Source of the DNA: CAYGLV01 sp964351025
GTDB lineage: Bacteria > Actinomycetota > Thermoleophilia > Gaiellales > Gaiellaceae
Length of the DNA stretch: 7,624 bases
Direction of reading: 5' to 3'
NCBI GenBank assembly: GCA_964351025.1
Contig: CAYGLV010000084.1
Span: forward strand, 1-7,624
Part shown: in pieces, positions 1 to 5,165 of the stretch
How the letters are laid out: each line of letters opens with the position of its first letter
Numbering within the stretch: position 1 is the first letter of the stretch
The notes under the pieces: model-generated
The model's database searches: none
What the model was told of the DNA's origin: nothing
Seen by the model: the letters and a program-made list of their open reading frames with translations, nothing else
Translations under genes and position numbers: made by a program

Positions 1-1
1 T

Positions 2-943
2 CTCGCGGCCGCGGGCGGCGACCGCTTGAGGCTCGCCACCGCGCTCGCCACGTCGGCACCGGTGCTCGGCGAGGCCGGGCACACGAGCGGCGGCGGCTCG
101 CGCGTCGCGCCGGAGGGCGAGGCGTCCGCGGCCGCGCCGGGGGCAGAGGCTCCGCTTGCCGCCCCGGAGGAGCCGGTCGCCTCGGCACCGGCGCTCGCGC
201 CGAGCGAGCCGGCGGCTTCGCCGGGCGCGCCGAAGACGGAGAGCTCACTCCCTCCAGCGGCACCCCCCGTGGCAGCCGCGCCGTCGAAGGAGCGGGAGAA
301 CGAGAAGGCGAAGGACTCGGTCTCGCGTACACCGGCGCCTGCCGCTGCAGCGGGCGAGGCCCGCAAGAACGACGGCAGGGGTAAGGCCGAGACGCCATCC
401 GTGGCTACGCCCGTTCTGTCTTCCCCCGTCGTCGTGACCGCCCCGAAGGGCAAGGACGACAGCAAGGGCCGCGACGACGGCAAGGGGAAGGCCGAGACGC
501 CGGCCGCCGCCGGGCCCGCGCTCCCCGTGGCCGCCGCTCCGGCGCCGAGGGCCGGCGAGGACGGCGGCAAGGGCAAGAAGGCTGAGGAGGCGACGTCGCA
601 GCGCACGTCGCAGGCAAGCGACGCGAGGCCCGCCGTCGTCACCGTGACGCAGGGCACAGGCGAGGATCGAGGCCCTGGGAAGAACGAGGCGAAGGGTAAG
701 GAAGAGGAGCGGCCGGCCAGGAGCTTCGGGCCGCTCTACAACCCCCCGTTCATGCCGCCTCCCATTACCGCCGGGCAGGTCTCGGCGCCGCTCGCCACGT
801 CGTCCGGTCTGACCCCTCTTTTCGTTCCGGCTCACTCGGCACCGTTGGTTTCCGAGGCTGAGCGCAAGGACGCAGCCGAGCCGCGACGCGAGGAGCGCAA
901 GGACGAGAAGCGCGACGACCGCGGCAAGAGCAACCGCAAGTAG
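2..943 (+). CDS. Ala/Pro/Lys-rich low-complexity protein, C-terminal part (5' end outside window)
   Basis: This reading frame is open from the left window edge to a TAG at 941-943. The first possible internal start is a TTG at 26, but the frame continues upstream without a stop, so the gene most likely begins outside the window. About 313 residues are visible. Counting from the TTG, roughly 1-90 are Ala/Pro/Glu-rich. Residues 90-230 alternate charged Lys/Asp/Gly/Glu stretches with Ala/Pro/Val stretches and contain a repeated GKAETP unit. Residues 232-275 are less biased (SFGPLYNPPFMPPPITAG), and the tail from 278 is dense in Arg, Lys, Asp and Glu. No enzymatic motif, zinc site or membrane segment is visible. 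The composition is that of a disordered tail or linker of an envelope or regulatory protein, but I do not recognise the family and assign no function. The alternating charge, proline content and lack of in-frame stops support real coding over the antisense frames here. Confidence 0.6.
   Translation, partial: LAAAGGDRLRLATALATSAPVLGEAGHTSGGGSRVAPEGEASAAAPGAEAPLAAPEEPVASAPALAPSEPAASPGAPKTESSLPPAAPPVAAAPSKERENEKAKDSVSRTPAPAAAAGEARKNDGRGKAETPSVATPVLSSPVVVTAPKGKDDSKGRDDGKGKAETPAAAGPALPVAAAPAPRAGEDGGKGKKAEEATSQRTSQASDARPAVVTVTQGTGEDRGPGKNEAKGKEEERPARSFGPLYNPPFMPPPITAGQVSAPLATSSGLTPLFVPAHSAPLVSEAERKDAAEPRREERKDEKRDDRGKSNRK
371..501 (+). repeat. Imperfect 26-bp direct repeat inside the low-complexity gene
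   Basis: Positions 371-396 and 476-501 match at 24 of 26 bases, 105 bp apart and in the same frame. They encode DGRGKAETP and DGKGKAETP. Further degenerate Lys/Gly/Asp clusters (KGKDDSKGRD, GKGKKAEE, GKNEAKGKEEE) surround them. This looks like internal amplification of a charged linker rather than a mobile repeat. Confidence 0.6.
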
Positions 944-962
944 TCCGGCGCAGGGCCGGGGC

Positions 963-968
963 TATACT
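963..968 (+). promoter_or_regulatory. -10 element (TATACT) of the tRNA-Thr promoter
   Basis: TATACT matches the sigma-70 -10 consensus at five of six positions and stands out in very GC-rich sequence. It ends 11 bp before the first base of mature tRNA-Thr, which leaves room for a short 5' leader removed by RNase P. No convincing -35 is seen about 17 bp upstream, where the sequence covers the end of the preceding gene. Confidence 0.55.
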
Positions 969-979
969 CCGACCGCCCC

Positions 980-1052
980 GCCGACGTAGCTCAGCTGGTA
1001 GAGCACTTCACTCGTAATGAAGGGGTCCGCGGTTCGAGTCCGCGCGTCGGCT
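980..1052 (+). tRNA. tRNA-Thr (anticodon CGT)
   Basis: A complete 73-nt cloverleaf can be folded by eye. The acceptor stem is GCCGACG (980-986) with CGTCGGC (1045-1051). The D stem is GCTC (989-992) with GAGC (1001-1004). The anticodon stem is CTTCA (1006-1010) with TGAAG (1018-1022), enclosing loop CTCGTAA with anticodon CGT at 1013-1015, which reads ACG (Thr). The variable loop is GGGTC. The T stem is CGCGG with CCGCG and loop TTCGAGT. The discriminator base is T at 1052. CCA is not encoded. All stems are perfectly paired, so the gene looks functional. Confidence 0.97.
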
Positions 1053-1056
1053 TTGT

Positions 1057-1086
1057 AAAAGCCCCGTAAGCGCGGGGTTTTTGTTT
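1057..1086 (+). terminator. Rho-independent terminator after tRNA-Thr, probably bidirectional
   Basis: CCCCG (1062-1066) pairs with CGGGG (1073-1077) around a six-base loop. The stem extends outward through a G-T pair and an AAAA run (1057-1060) against a T run (1079-1082), and more T follows (TTTTTGTTT). Read on the minus strand the same hairpin is followed by CTTTT, so it could also stop transcripts arriving from the ABM gene on that strand. Confidence 0.85.
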
Positions 1087-1148
1087 GCCGCTGCGGCGAC
1101 GTGCTCTTGGCGAGGGCCCACCGAACGCGAGCGCGGCACGCCCCGCAC

Positions 1149-1179
1149 GTCGAGCCCCGCTCTGGGAACGGGGCTCGAC
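1149..1179. repeat. Perfect 11-bp inverted repeat (hairpin) at the end of the NmrA-like remnant
   Basis: GTCGAGCCCCG (1149-1159) and CGGGGCTCGAC (1169-1179) are exact reverse complements separated by a 9-base loop. No T tract follows on either strand, so it is not a standard intrinsic terminator, although GC-rich actinobacteria do use stem-loops without a T tail. One arm overlaps the point where the reading frame starting at 1206 stops resembling an NmrA-type protein. The stretch between this repeat and the tRNA terminator (about 1087-1148) holds no gene I can support. Confidence 0.7.
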
Positions 1180-1206
1180 AACGGCAATCACTTTCTTGTC
1201 GGACAT
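1177..1206 (-). pseudogene. Truncated start of an NmrA-like NAD(P)-binding protein
   Basis: On the minus strand, 27 bp after the ABM stop codon, a strong ribosome binding site (GGAGGAGGA, within 1210-1220) precedes an ATG at 1204-1206. The first ten codons read MSDKKVIAVV. From memory of the family, NmrA/HSCARG-type proteins often begin in just this way and continue with GATGAQGG, the first strand and glycine loop of the Rossmann fold. Here the next residues are EPRSQSG and the glycine loop is absent. The frame then runs as Arg-rich sequence through the complement of the tRNA. I infer that an intact second gene of the ABM operon was lost by a deletion or insertion near 1177. The alternative is a chance start codon with a good ribosome binding site. 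Confidence 0.42.
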
Positions 1207-1232
1207 TCGTTCCTCCTCCGTGTCGCTCGCCG

Positions 1233-1502
1233 TTAGGCGGCGGTTGTGAACCAGATGTCGGGCCGGCCCTGCACGCCAGCCCGCTGCATCGCCTCCTTCA
1301 GCAGCGGCGAGGACGCGAACGAGTCGGCCGCCTGCTGAGTCGAGAAGTCATGCCAGACCGTCACATCGTTCGGGTCGCCGACGGCCTGGTAGACGGCGTG
1401 ACCGGTAACACCCAGCTCTTGCCGCTGCGCCTCGATCCCGTCATAGGCTGCTCTCCACGCAGCGTAGTCAGCCACCTGGTGCCGTGCGAACATGCGTATC
1501 AC
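1233..1502 (-). CDS. ABM-domain (antibiotic biosynthesis monooxygenase/cyclase-like) small protein
   Basis: This is an 89-residue protein of the dimeric alpha/beta-barrel type, the usual size for single-domain ABM proteins. Typical features are the start MFARHQV, the helix DYAAWRAAYD (residues 12-21), VTGHAVYQA (32-40), the strand NDVTVWHDF (45-53), a second helix with SSPLLKEAM (64-72), and the end PDIWFTTAA. Relatives are labelled ABM monooxygenase or cyclase. Their substrates are mostly unknown, so enzymatic activity is not certain. The GTG at 1500-1502 is chosen because GAGGGGG lies about five bases upstream on the minus strand. The ATG three codons later (1491-1493) is too far from that site. 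The gene is divergent from a marR gene with an inverted repeat between them, which suggests it is the regulated target. It was probably co-transcribed with the truncated gene behind it. Confidence 0.82.
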   Translation of the reverse strand: MIRMFARHQVADYAAWRAAYDGIEAQRQELGVTGHAVYQAVGDPNDVTVWHDFSTQQAADSFASSPLLKEAMQRAGVQGRPDIWFTTAA

Positions 1503-1517
1503 GATTGCCCCCTCTCA

Positions 1518-1540
1518 GACTGATACGGTTTGCATCAGTC
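1518..1540. promoter_or_regulatory. Putative MarR operator: 23-bp inverted repeat
   Basis: GACTGATAC (1518-1526) and GCATCAGTC (1532-1540) form nine-base arms around a five-base centre (GGTTT). Eight of nine positions pair exactly and the ninth would be a G-T pair. It lies in the 66-bp gap between the divergent ABM and marR starts. MarR dimers bind palindromes of this size, often between the regulator and its target. On the minus strand a -35-like TTGACT (1542-1537) overlaps one arm, so occupancy would be expected to block ABM transcription and perhaps autoregulate marR. Confidence 0.65.
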
Positions 1541-1568
1541 AACTCTCCAATAGTCCAGGGGCGAATCT

Positions 1569-2054
1569 TTGCATCCGCAACCATCAGTGTCAACTGCCAG
1601 CCAGGACGAGCTCGCCGCCTGGCGCGTCTTCTTCGAGTGCGCAAGTGCCCTGATAGACGTCCTCAACGTCGAACTGCAGGCCGAGCGGGGCATGACGCTC
1701 CGCTGGTACGACGTCCTGGTCCACCTCGAGAAGAATGAGGACGGGATGCCGATGAGTGAGCTCGCCGGCCGGATCCTGTTCAGCAAGAGCGGCCTCACAC
1801 GCGTGATCGACCAGATGGAGAGCGCAGGACTTGTGCGGCGCGAGCGCCCACCCGGCGACCGGCGCGTCGTCAGAGTCCTGATCACGCCGGGAGGGCGCGA
1901 CACCCTCCGCGCGGCACGCGCAGTCCATCACCGAGGGATCCAGGAGCACTTCCTCCAGCACGTCGAGCAGGGCGAGTTGACCGTGCTGGCACACGTGCTC
2001 GAGAACGTCCGCGACCACGTACGACCGCTACGTCCCGGACGCCTCAGCCGCTGA
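1569..2054 (+). CDS. MarR-family transcriptional regulator
   Basis: A 161-residue winged helix-turn-helix protein of normal MarR length. N-terminal dimerisation helices span about 12-40, WYDVLVHLEKNEDGMPMSELAGRIL (47-70) leads into the first DNA-binding helices, and the recognition helix is SKSGLTRVIDQMESAGLVRR (72-91). The wing is RPPGDRRVVRVLIT (93-106) and carries the conserved Asp-Arg-Arg. Residues 115-152 form the C-terminal helices. The TTG start at 1569 is preceded by AGGGG (1557-1561) with seven bases between. No ATG or GTG nearby in this frame would keep the whole first helix. It is divergent from the ABM gene and shares the 1518-1540 inverted repeat with it, so it most likely represses that gene and itself. 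The ligand cannot be predicted; many relatives respond to phenolics or oxidants. Confidence 0.93.
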   Translation: MHPQPSVSTASQDELAAWRVFFECASALIDVLNVELQAERGMTLRWYDVLVHLEKNEDGMPMSELAGRILFSKSGLTRVIDQMESAGLVRRERPPGDRRVVRVLITPGGRDTLRAARAVHHRGIQEHFLQHVEQGELTVLAHVLENVRDHVRPLRPGRLSR

Positions 2055-2072
2055 CGGGGGATCCCCTACTGG

Positions 2073-2918
2073 CTACGCGCCCGGGTAGCCGAGCTCGGCG
2101 AGCAGGGCTCCGGCCTCGCGCTCGACGTCCGCGATCTGCTCTGCGGTGAGGTCGCGCGTCCAGCGCCCGATCGAGCGGCTGTGGACTCCGGCGAAGGCGC
2201 GCGCGAGCGGCTCCGGGTCCGAGCCCAGGCGCACCGCGACCGCGGCCGCGGCGGCCGCCGGGTCGGCGGCGAGCTGCTCGTAGCGCAGCTCGATCGTCCG
2301 CTCGGGCTGGGTGCGCGCCGCCGTCACGTAGCGGCGCCAGGCCCAGGCGGCGCGGGTGGCCTCGCTCGCGGCTGCGAACTCGCCGGCGCGCTCGGGCTCG
2401 ACCCAGAAGCGCGCGTGCGGCCCGTACGCCAAACCGGCGTCGTCGCCGCCGTCACGGCCGGCACTCAGCCAGCCGCGCTCGAGGAGCGAGCAGACGACGT
2501 CCCGGCCGTCGCGGACGACGTGGACCGCGCGGGCGAGCGGGTAGGCGTGCAATGCAGCTCCGAGCACGAAGCTCGTCTCCGGCGTCTGCTCGACTGCGCG
2601 CAGGCGCCGGACGAGAGCGAGCCGCCGGACGCGCTCGAGCACCCGGCGCAGCCGCTCGGCCGCTTCCGCCTCAGGAGTTCCGGCGAGGGTTGGAATGAGC
2701 GCCTTCCACGGCTGCACCTCACCCATGTCCACGAACCCAGGCTGGGCGCCGAGCGACTCCCCGACGAACGTCGTGCCCGAGCGCGGGGAGCCGACGACGA
2801 ACACGAGCCGCTCCTCGCGCTCGCGCCGATGCCCGCGCGCCATGGCGCGCGCGGCACTGCGGCCGTACAACGACGCCGTGACGACGAGCCCGCGAACACC
2901 TGGGGATCCATCCTCCAC
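2073..2918 (-). CDS. Sulfotransferase family protein (PAPS-dependent, P-loop)
   Basis: A 281-residue protein with the sulfotransferase signature. VVGSPRSGTT (41-50) is the P-loop that binds the 5'-phosphosulfate of PAPS. EQTPETSF (110-117) sits where the EKTP-like motif is expected. VVRDGRDVVCSLL (135-146) is the 3'-phosphate-binding region. RYEQLAADP (212-220) and SIGRWTRDLTAEQ (249-261) match conserved C-terminal elements. No signal peptide or membrane helix is seen, so it should act in the cytoplasm on an unknown acceptor such as a glycan, lipid or small molecule. The GTG at 2916-2918 has no clear ribosome binding site. A TAGGCT seven bases upstream could be a -10 for a leaderless transcript, and an ATG at residue 26 is an alternative start. 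The SIS gene lies upstream on the same strand with a 38-bp gap, which suggests an operon. The end is 18 bp from marR, in convergent orientation. Confidence 0.88.
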   Translation of the reverse strand: MEDGSPGVRGLVVTASLYGRSAARAMARGHRREREERLVFVVGSPRSGTTFVGESLGAQPGFVDMGEVQPWKALIPTLAGTPEAEAAERLRRVLERVRRLALVRRLRAVEQTPETSFVLGAALHAYPLARAVHVVRDGRDVVCSLLERGWLSAGRDGGDDAGLAYGPHARFWVEPERAGEFAAASEATRAAWAWRRYVTAARTQPERTIELRYEQLAADPAAAAAAVAVRLGSDPEPLARAFAGVHSRSIGRWTRDLTAEQIADVEREAGALLAELGYPGA

Positions 2919-2956
2919 GGGCCGTAGCCTAGCCCGGCACGGGCCAGGGCATCCCC

Positions 2957-3817
2957 CTACTCGTGCGCAGCGGCGGCGCGGGCCCAGCGCTCGTCGTCGC
3001 GCCGGATGAGGTCGGGGCGGGCGCCGCGAGCGGCGGCCAGGTCGAGCGTGAGGAGCTGGAAGCGGACGATGTCCACCACCGGGTGCCGTGTGGGGACGAG
3101 AGTCACGTCGCAGCCGAGCTCGCGTAGCGCCGCGACCGCCGCGCGGCCCCGCTCGGCGGCCAGGCCCTCGCCCTCGAGCACGAACGCGCGCACGGACTCG
3201 TCCACGGCGGCGAGGAAGCCGTGCAGGAGCTGCTCGGTCTCGTAGGCCTCGGCGGCGACCCAGGCACCCTCACGCAGCTTCAACACCGCCTCCTGCGCTG
3301 TCGGCCAGTCGCGCCCCGCGCCCGCGACGAGGAAGCGGTCGTGCCCCGAGACGGGCAGCCGCTCGCCGCCGACGGCCTCAGCCACCGCGGCGGGGAGCCA
3401 GGAGACGTCCTCGCCCTTCAGCGCCGCGATCCCGGCGACGGCGCAGGTGTAGCTCGCGGTGTGGCACCAGCTCCGCTCGATCTCGGGCGTGACGACGACG
3501 ACCTCGTCCGCGAGCTGCGCAAGCTTGCTCTCCGGCGCGCCGGTGACGAGCCAGACCGGTCCCTGCCAGGCCTGCGCCGCGGCAATCGTCAGTGCGGTGC
3601 CGCCCTCGTGGCTGACACAGCACAGGACGTCGGCCTCCCGCTTCGAGGCGAGCGCGAGCTCGAGCGCCTGCACCGCCTCGCCGCCGGTCTGCGCCGCATG
3701 GAACGACGTGCCGCAGCCGGTGAAGAGAAGCCGTCCCGGCGGAAAGCGCCTGTCGGTCGGGACGAGCGCGAGCCAGTCGGGCTGGACGCGGATCATCTCC
3801 TCAGTCATCGTGCTCAT
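2957..3817 (-). CDS. Double SIS-domain protein (GlmS isomerase-like sugar isomerase/deaminase)
   Basis: A 286-residue protein that matches the isomerase half of glucosamine-6-phosphate synthase and lacks the N-terminal glutaminase domain. The first SIS domain has LLFTGCGTSFHAAQTGGEAV (30-49), CCVSHEGGTALTIAAA (66-81), corresponding to the phosphate-binding SQSGET of GlmS, and RSWCHTASYTCAVAGI (115-130). The second has FLVAGAGRDWPTAQEAVLKL (162-181) and AAEAYETEQLLHG (188-200), like the EAY...E..HG region of GlmS and AgaS/FrlB-type enzymes. It probably acts on a phosphorylated or amino sugar in the cytoplasm, but the substrate is unknown. I chose the ATG at 3815-3817 (MSTMTEEM). No strong ribosome binding site is visible, and an ATG three codons in is an alternative. 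The frame stays open far upstream, but that part is antisense to other genes. The sulfotransferase gene follows 38 bp downstream and a CGNR regulator is divergent 51 bp upstream. Confidence 0.87.
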   Translation of the reverse strand: MSTMTEEMIRVQPDWLALVPTDRRFPPGRLLFTGCGTSFHAAQTGGEAVQALELALASKREADVLCCVSHEGGTALTIAAAQAWQGPVWLVTGAPESKLAQLADEVVVVTPEIERSWCHTASYTCAVAGIAALKGEDVSWLPAAVAEAVGGERLPVSGHDRFLVAGAGRDWPTAQEAVLKLREGAWVAAEAYETEQLLHGFLAAVDESVRAFVLEGEGLAAERGRAAVAALRELGCDVTLVPTRHPVVDIVRFQLLTLDLAAARGARPDLIRRDDERWARAAAAHE

Positions 3818-3826
3818 GCTGGCAGG

Positions 3827-3836
3827 ACGGTACCGT
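3827..3836. promoter_or_regulatory. 10-bp perfect palindrome between the SIS and CGNR genes
   Basis: ACGGTACCGT is self-complementary and lies in the 51-bp gap between divergent starts. On the minus strand it contains TACCGT, a TAnnnT-type -10 nine bases before the SIS start. It could therefore be an operator over the SIS promoter, possibly for the adjacent CGNR regulator. A 10-bp palindrome alone is weak evidence. Confidence 0.3.
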
Positions 3837-3855
3837 TCGGCCGCTCGTAATGTGC

Positions 3856-3861
3856 GATAAT
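3856..3861 (+). promoter_or_regulatory. -10 element (GATAAT) for the CGNR gene, possibly leaderless
   Basis: GATAAT matches the -10 consensus at five of six positions, in one of the few AT-rich patches of the window. It ends seven bases before the TTG start of the CGNR gene. Transcription would then begin at or next to the start codon, giving a leaderless mRNA, which fits the absence of a ribosome binding site. No good -35 was found 16-18 bp upstream. Confidence 0.45.
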
Positions 3862-3868
3862 CGAATCG

Positions 3869-4465
3869 TTGGTTACGACGAGCGATCCTCGGCATGCCGG
3901 CGCGAACGTGCCGGCCCTCGACCTCGTCAACAGCGAGATCTGGTACGGGCTCGGGCCGCTCGAGGACCGGCTCGACACGCCCGGCTGGCTCGGCGCGTTC
4001 CTCGCGCAGCACGACTTCACCGCCGCCGGGCCGCCTGCGCCCGCGGCCCGCGCCCGTCTCGTGCGCCTGCGGGCCCTGCTGCGCGACTCGATCCAGGCGA
4101 TCGCGGCCGGCAAGGCACCGACGCCGGGCGATCTCGACGAGCTGAACGCGTTCGTCGCCGCACGGCCCGCGACGCCGCGGCTCGTCCGCGCGGGCGGGTC
4201 CTTCCGGCTCGAGGCCGTCCCGGAGAAGACGGACTGGGCGTGGGTGCTGGGTGAGATCGCACTCTCGTTTGCGCGCCTGCTGGCCGAGGGCGACCTGCGG
4301 CGGCTCAAGGTCTGCGACAACAGCGACTGCGCCTGGGCGTTCTACGACGAGAGCAAGAACCGCAGCCGCCGCTGGTGCAGCGCCGCCGAGTGCGGCAACC
4401 TGATCAAGGTCCGCCGCTTCCGCGAGCGGCAGCGGGCCGCGCGTTCGCAGCCGCGGCGCGCCTAG
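3869..4465 (+). CDS. CGNR zinc-finger (ABATE domain) putative transcriptional regulator
   Basis: This 198-residue protein has the two-part structure of the family. The N-terminal ABATE-type domain opens with PALDLVNS (residues 15-22), like the common H-ALD-VNT start. The C-terminal zinc finger is VCDNSDCAWAFYDESKNRSRRWCS (from 148) followed by ECGNLIKVRRFRERQR (174-189). Cys149, Cys154, Cys170 and Cys175 would bind zinc, and the basic tail would contact DNA. The signature reads CGNL instead of CGNR, a single change after the last ligand that leaves the cysteines intact. The TTG at 3869 is used because it lies just before the conserved start and seven bases after a -10; a GTG at residue 14 would cut into the domain. 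It is divergent from the SIS-sulfotransferase pair, which it may control. Its stop shares CTAG with that of bioY. Confidence 0.9.
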   Translation: MVTTSDPRHAGANVPALDLVNSEIWYGLGPLEDRLDTPGWLGAFLAQHDFTAAGPPAPAARARLVRLRALLRDSIQAIAAGKAPTPGDLDELNAFVAARPATPRLVRAGGSFRLEAVPEKTDWAWVLGEIALSFARLLAEGDLRRLKVCDNSDCAWAFYDESKNRSRRWCSAAECGNLIKVRRFRERQRAARSQPRRA

Positions 4466-5046
4466 CCCCGCACGCGGGCAACGAGTCGCCAAGCGCCGGG
4501 CAACAGGGCTCCCGCGAGATAGAGCTTGAGCACGTCGCCGGCGACGAACGGGTACAGGCCGAGCTCGAGGGTGCGCTCGAGATCCGTCCCGAGCTGGTGC
4601 GCGAGCCACGGCAGGCCCACGAGGTAGATGACGACGTTGCCGCTCAACATCGCCGTGACCGCCGAGCTGAAGCGGCGGTCCCAGCGTCGCTCGGCGAGCA
4701 AGCCCGCAAGCGCCGCCGCTGCGACGAAGCCGACGATGTAGCCGCCGCTCGGCGAGGTGAGCACCGACCAGCCGTGCGCGCCCCCGGCGTAGACCGGGGC
4801 GCCGAGCGCGCCGATCGCAAGGTAGACGACGAGGCTGGCAATCCCGCGAAGCGCACCCAGCGCCGAGCCGACGAGGACGACGGCGAAGGTCTGGCCCGTC
4901 ACCGGGACGGGGGTGAACGGAAGCGCGATCGAGACCTGGGCCGCGAGCGAGACGAGCGCTGTCCCGGTGAGGACGAGCAGTGCGTCGGCCAAGAGGCCTA
5001 CGCGCGGAAAGATGGCGAGCCGGAGCGTGGCGGCCTGTGAGTCCAT
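4462..5046 (-). CDS. bioY: Biotin transporter BioY (S component of an ECF-type transporter)
   Basis: A 194-residue integral membrane protein of normal BioY length with about six hydrophobic helices. Signature parts are PFTPVPVTGQTFAVVLVG (43-60), the conserved loop after the first helix, ALRGIASLVVYLAIGALGAPV (65-85), SPSGGYIVGF (98-107) and YPFVAGDVLKLYLA (165-178), the region carrying the conserved Asp and Lys near the biotin site. It binds biotin at the cytoplasmic membrane and imports it, usually with the BioM ATPase and BioN T component. Neither is visible here, so it may work alone or with a shared ECF module elsewhere. The ATG at 5044-5046 has a good ribosome binding site (GAGGGAG, 5060-5054) seven bases away. 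It is divergent from tdh, with a 119-bp gap, and its stop overlaps that of the CGNR gene. Confidence 0.95.
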   Translation of the reverse strand: MDSQAATLRLAIFPRVGLLADALLVLTGTALVSLAAQVSIALPFTPVPVTGQTFAVVLVGSALGALRGIASLVVYLAIGALGAPVYAGGAHGWSVLTSPSGGYIVGFVAAAALAGLLAERRWDRRFSSAVTAMLSGNVVIYLVGLPWLAHQLGTDLERTLELGLYPFVAGDVLKLYLAGALLPGAWRLVARVRG

Positions 5047-5165
5047 TCTCGGTCTCCCTCGTCGGTGGCCCCGAGCTTATCCAGAGAGCTATCGAACGGA
5101 AAGCTACGCGGGAGCACGGAGCCGTGCGCGCCGCGAAGGTGCAGAATGTCCCCGCCGTGGACTCC
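5047..5165. promoter_or_regulatory. Divergent promoter region between bioY and tdh
   Basis: This 119-bp gap must hold both promoters. For bioY, the minus strand shows GATAAG (5081-5076) as a possible -10 about 30 bp before the ATG, with only a weak -35 (GCTTTC, 5104-5099). AGCT recurs at 5074, 5087 and 5102 within an AT-richer patch, and GCACGG/CCGTGC forms a small inverted repeat at 5114-5127. I could not assign a BirA or other biotin operator, or a riboswitch fold, to any of these. Confidence 0.3.

Noticed and set aside
245..835. Antisense frame of 196 residues over the low-complexity gene
   Set aside because: Arg/Leu-rich shadow with no motif, explained by GC bias and repeats on the other strand.
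980..1052. tRNA 3' end as an att site of an integrated element ending in this window
   Set aside because: I saw no second copy of the tRNA 3' end and no integrase in the window, so integration is only raised as a possible cause of the truncated gene.
991..1206. A 71-residue minus-strand reading frame running through the tRNA
   Set aside because: Its end (TRGLEPRTPSLR) is the well-known false translation of a tRNA complement. Only the first ten codons, with their ribosome binding site, are kept, as a gene remnant.
2057..2066. GGGGATCCCC as a terminator between marR and the sulfotransferase gene
   Set aside because: It is a palindrome without a loop or T tract and is too short to act as a terminator.
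2181..2927. Plus-strand frame of 248 residues over the sulfotransferase
   Set aside because: The minus strand has clear P-loop and phosphate-binding motifs; this frame has none.
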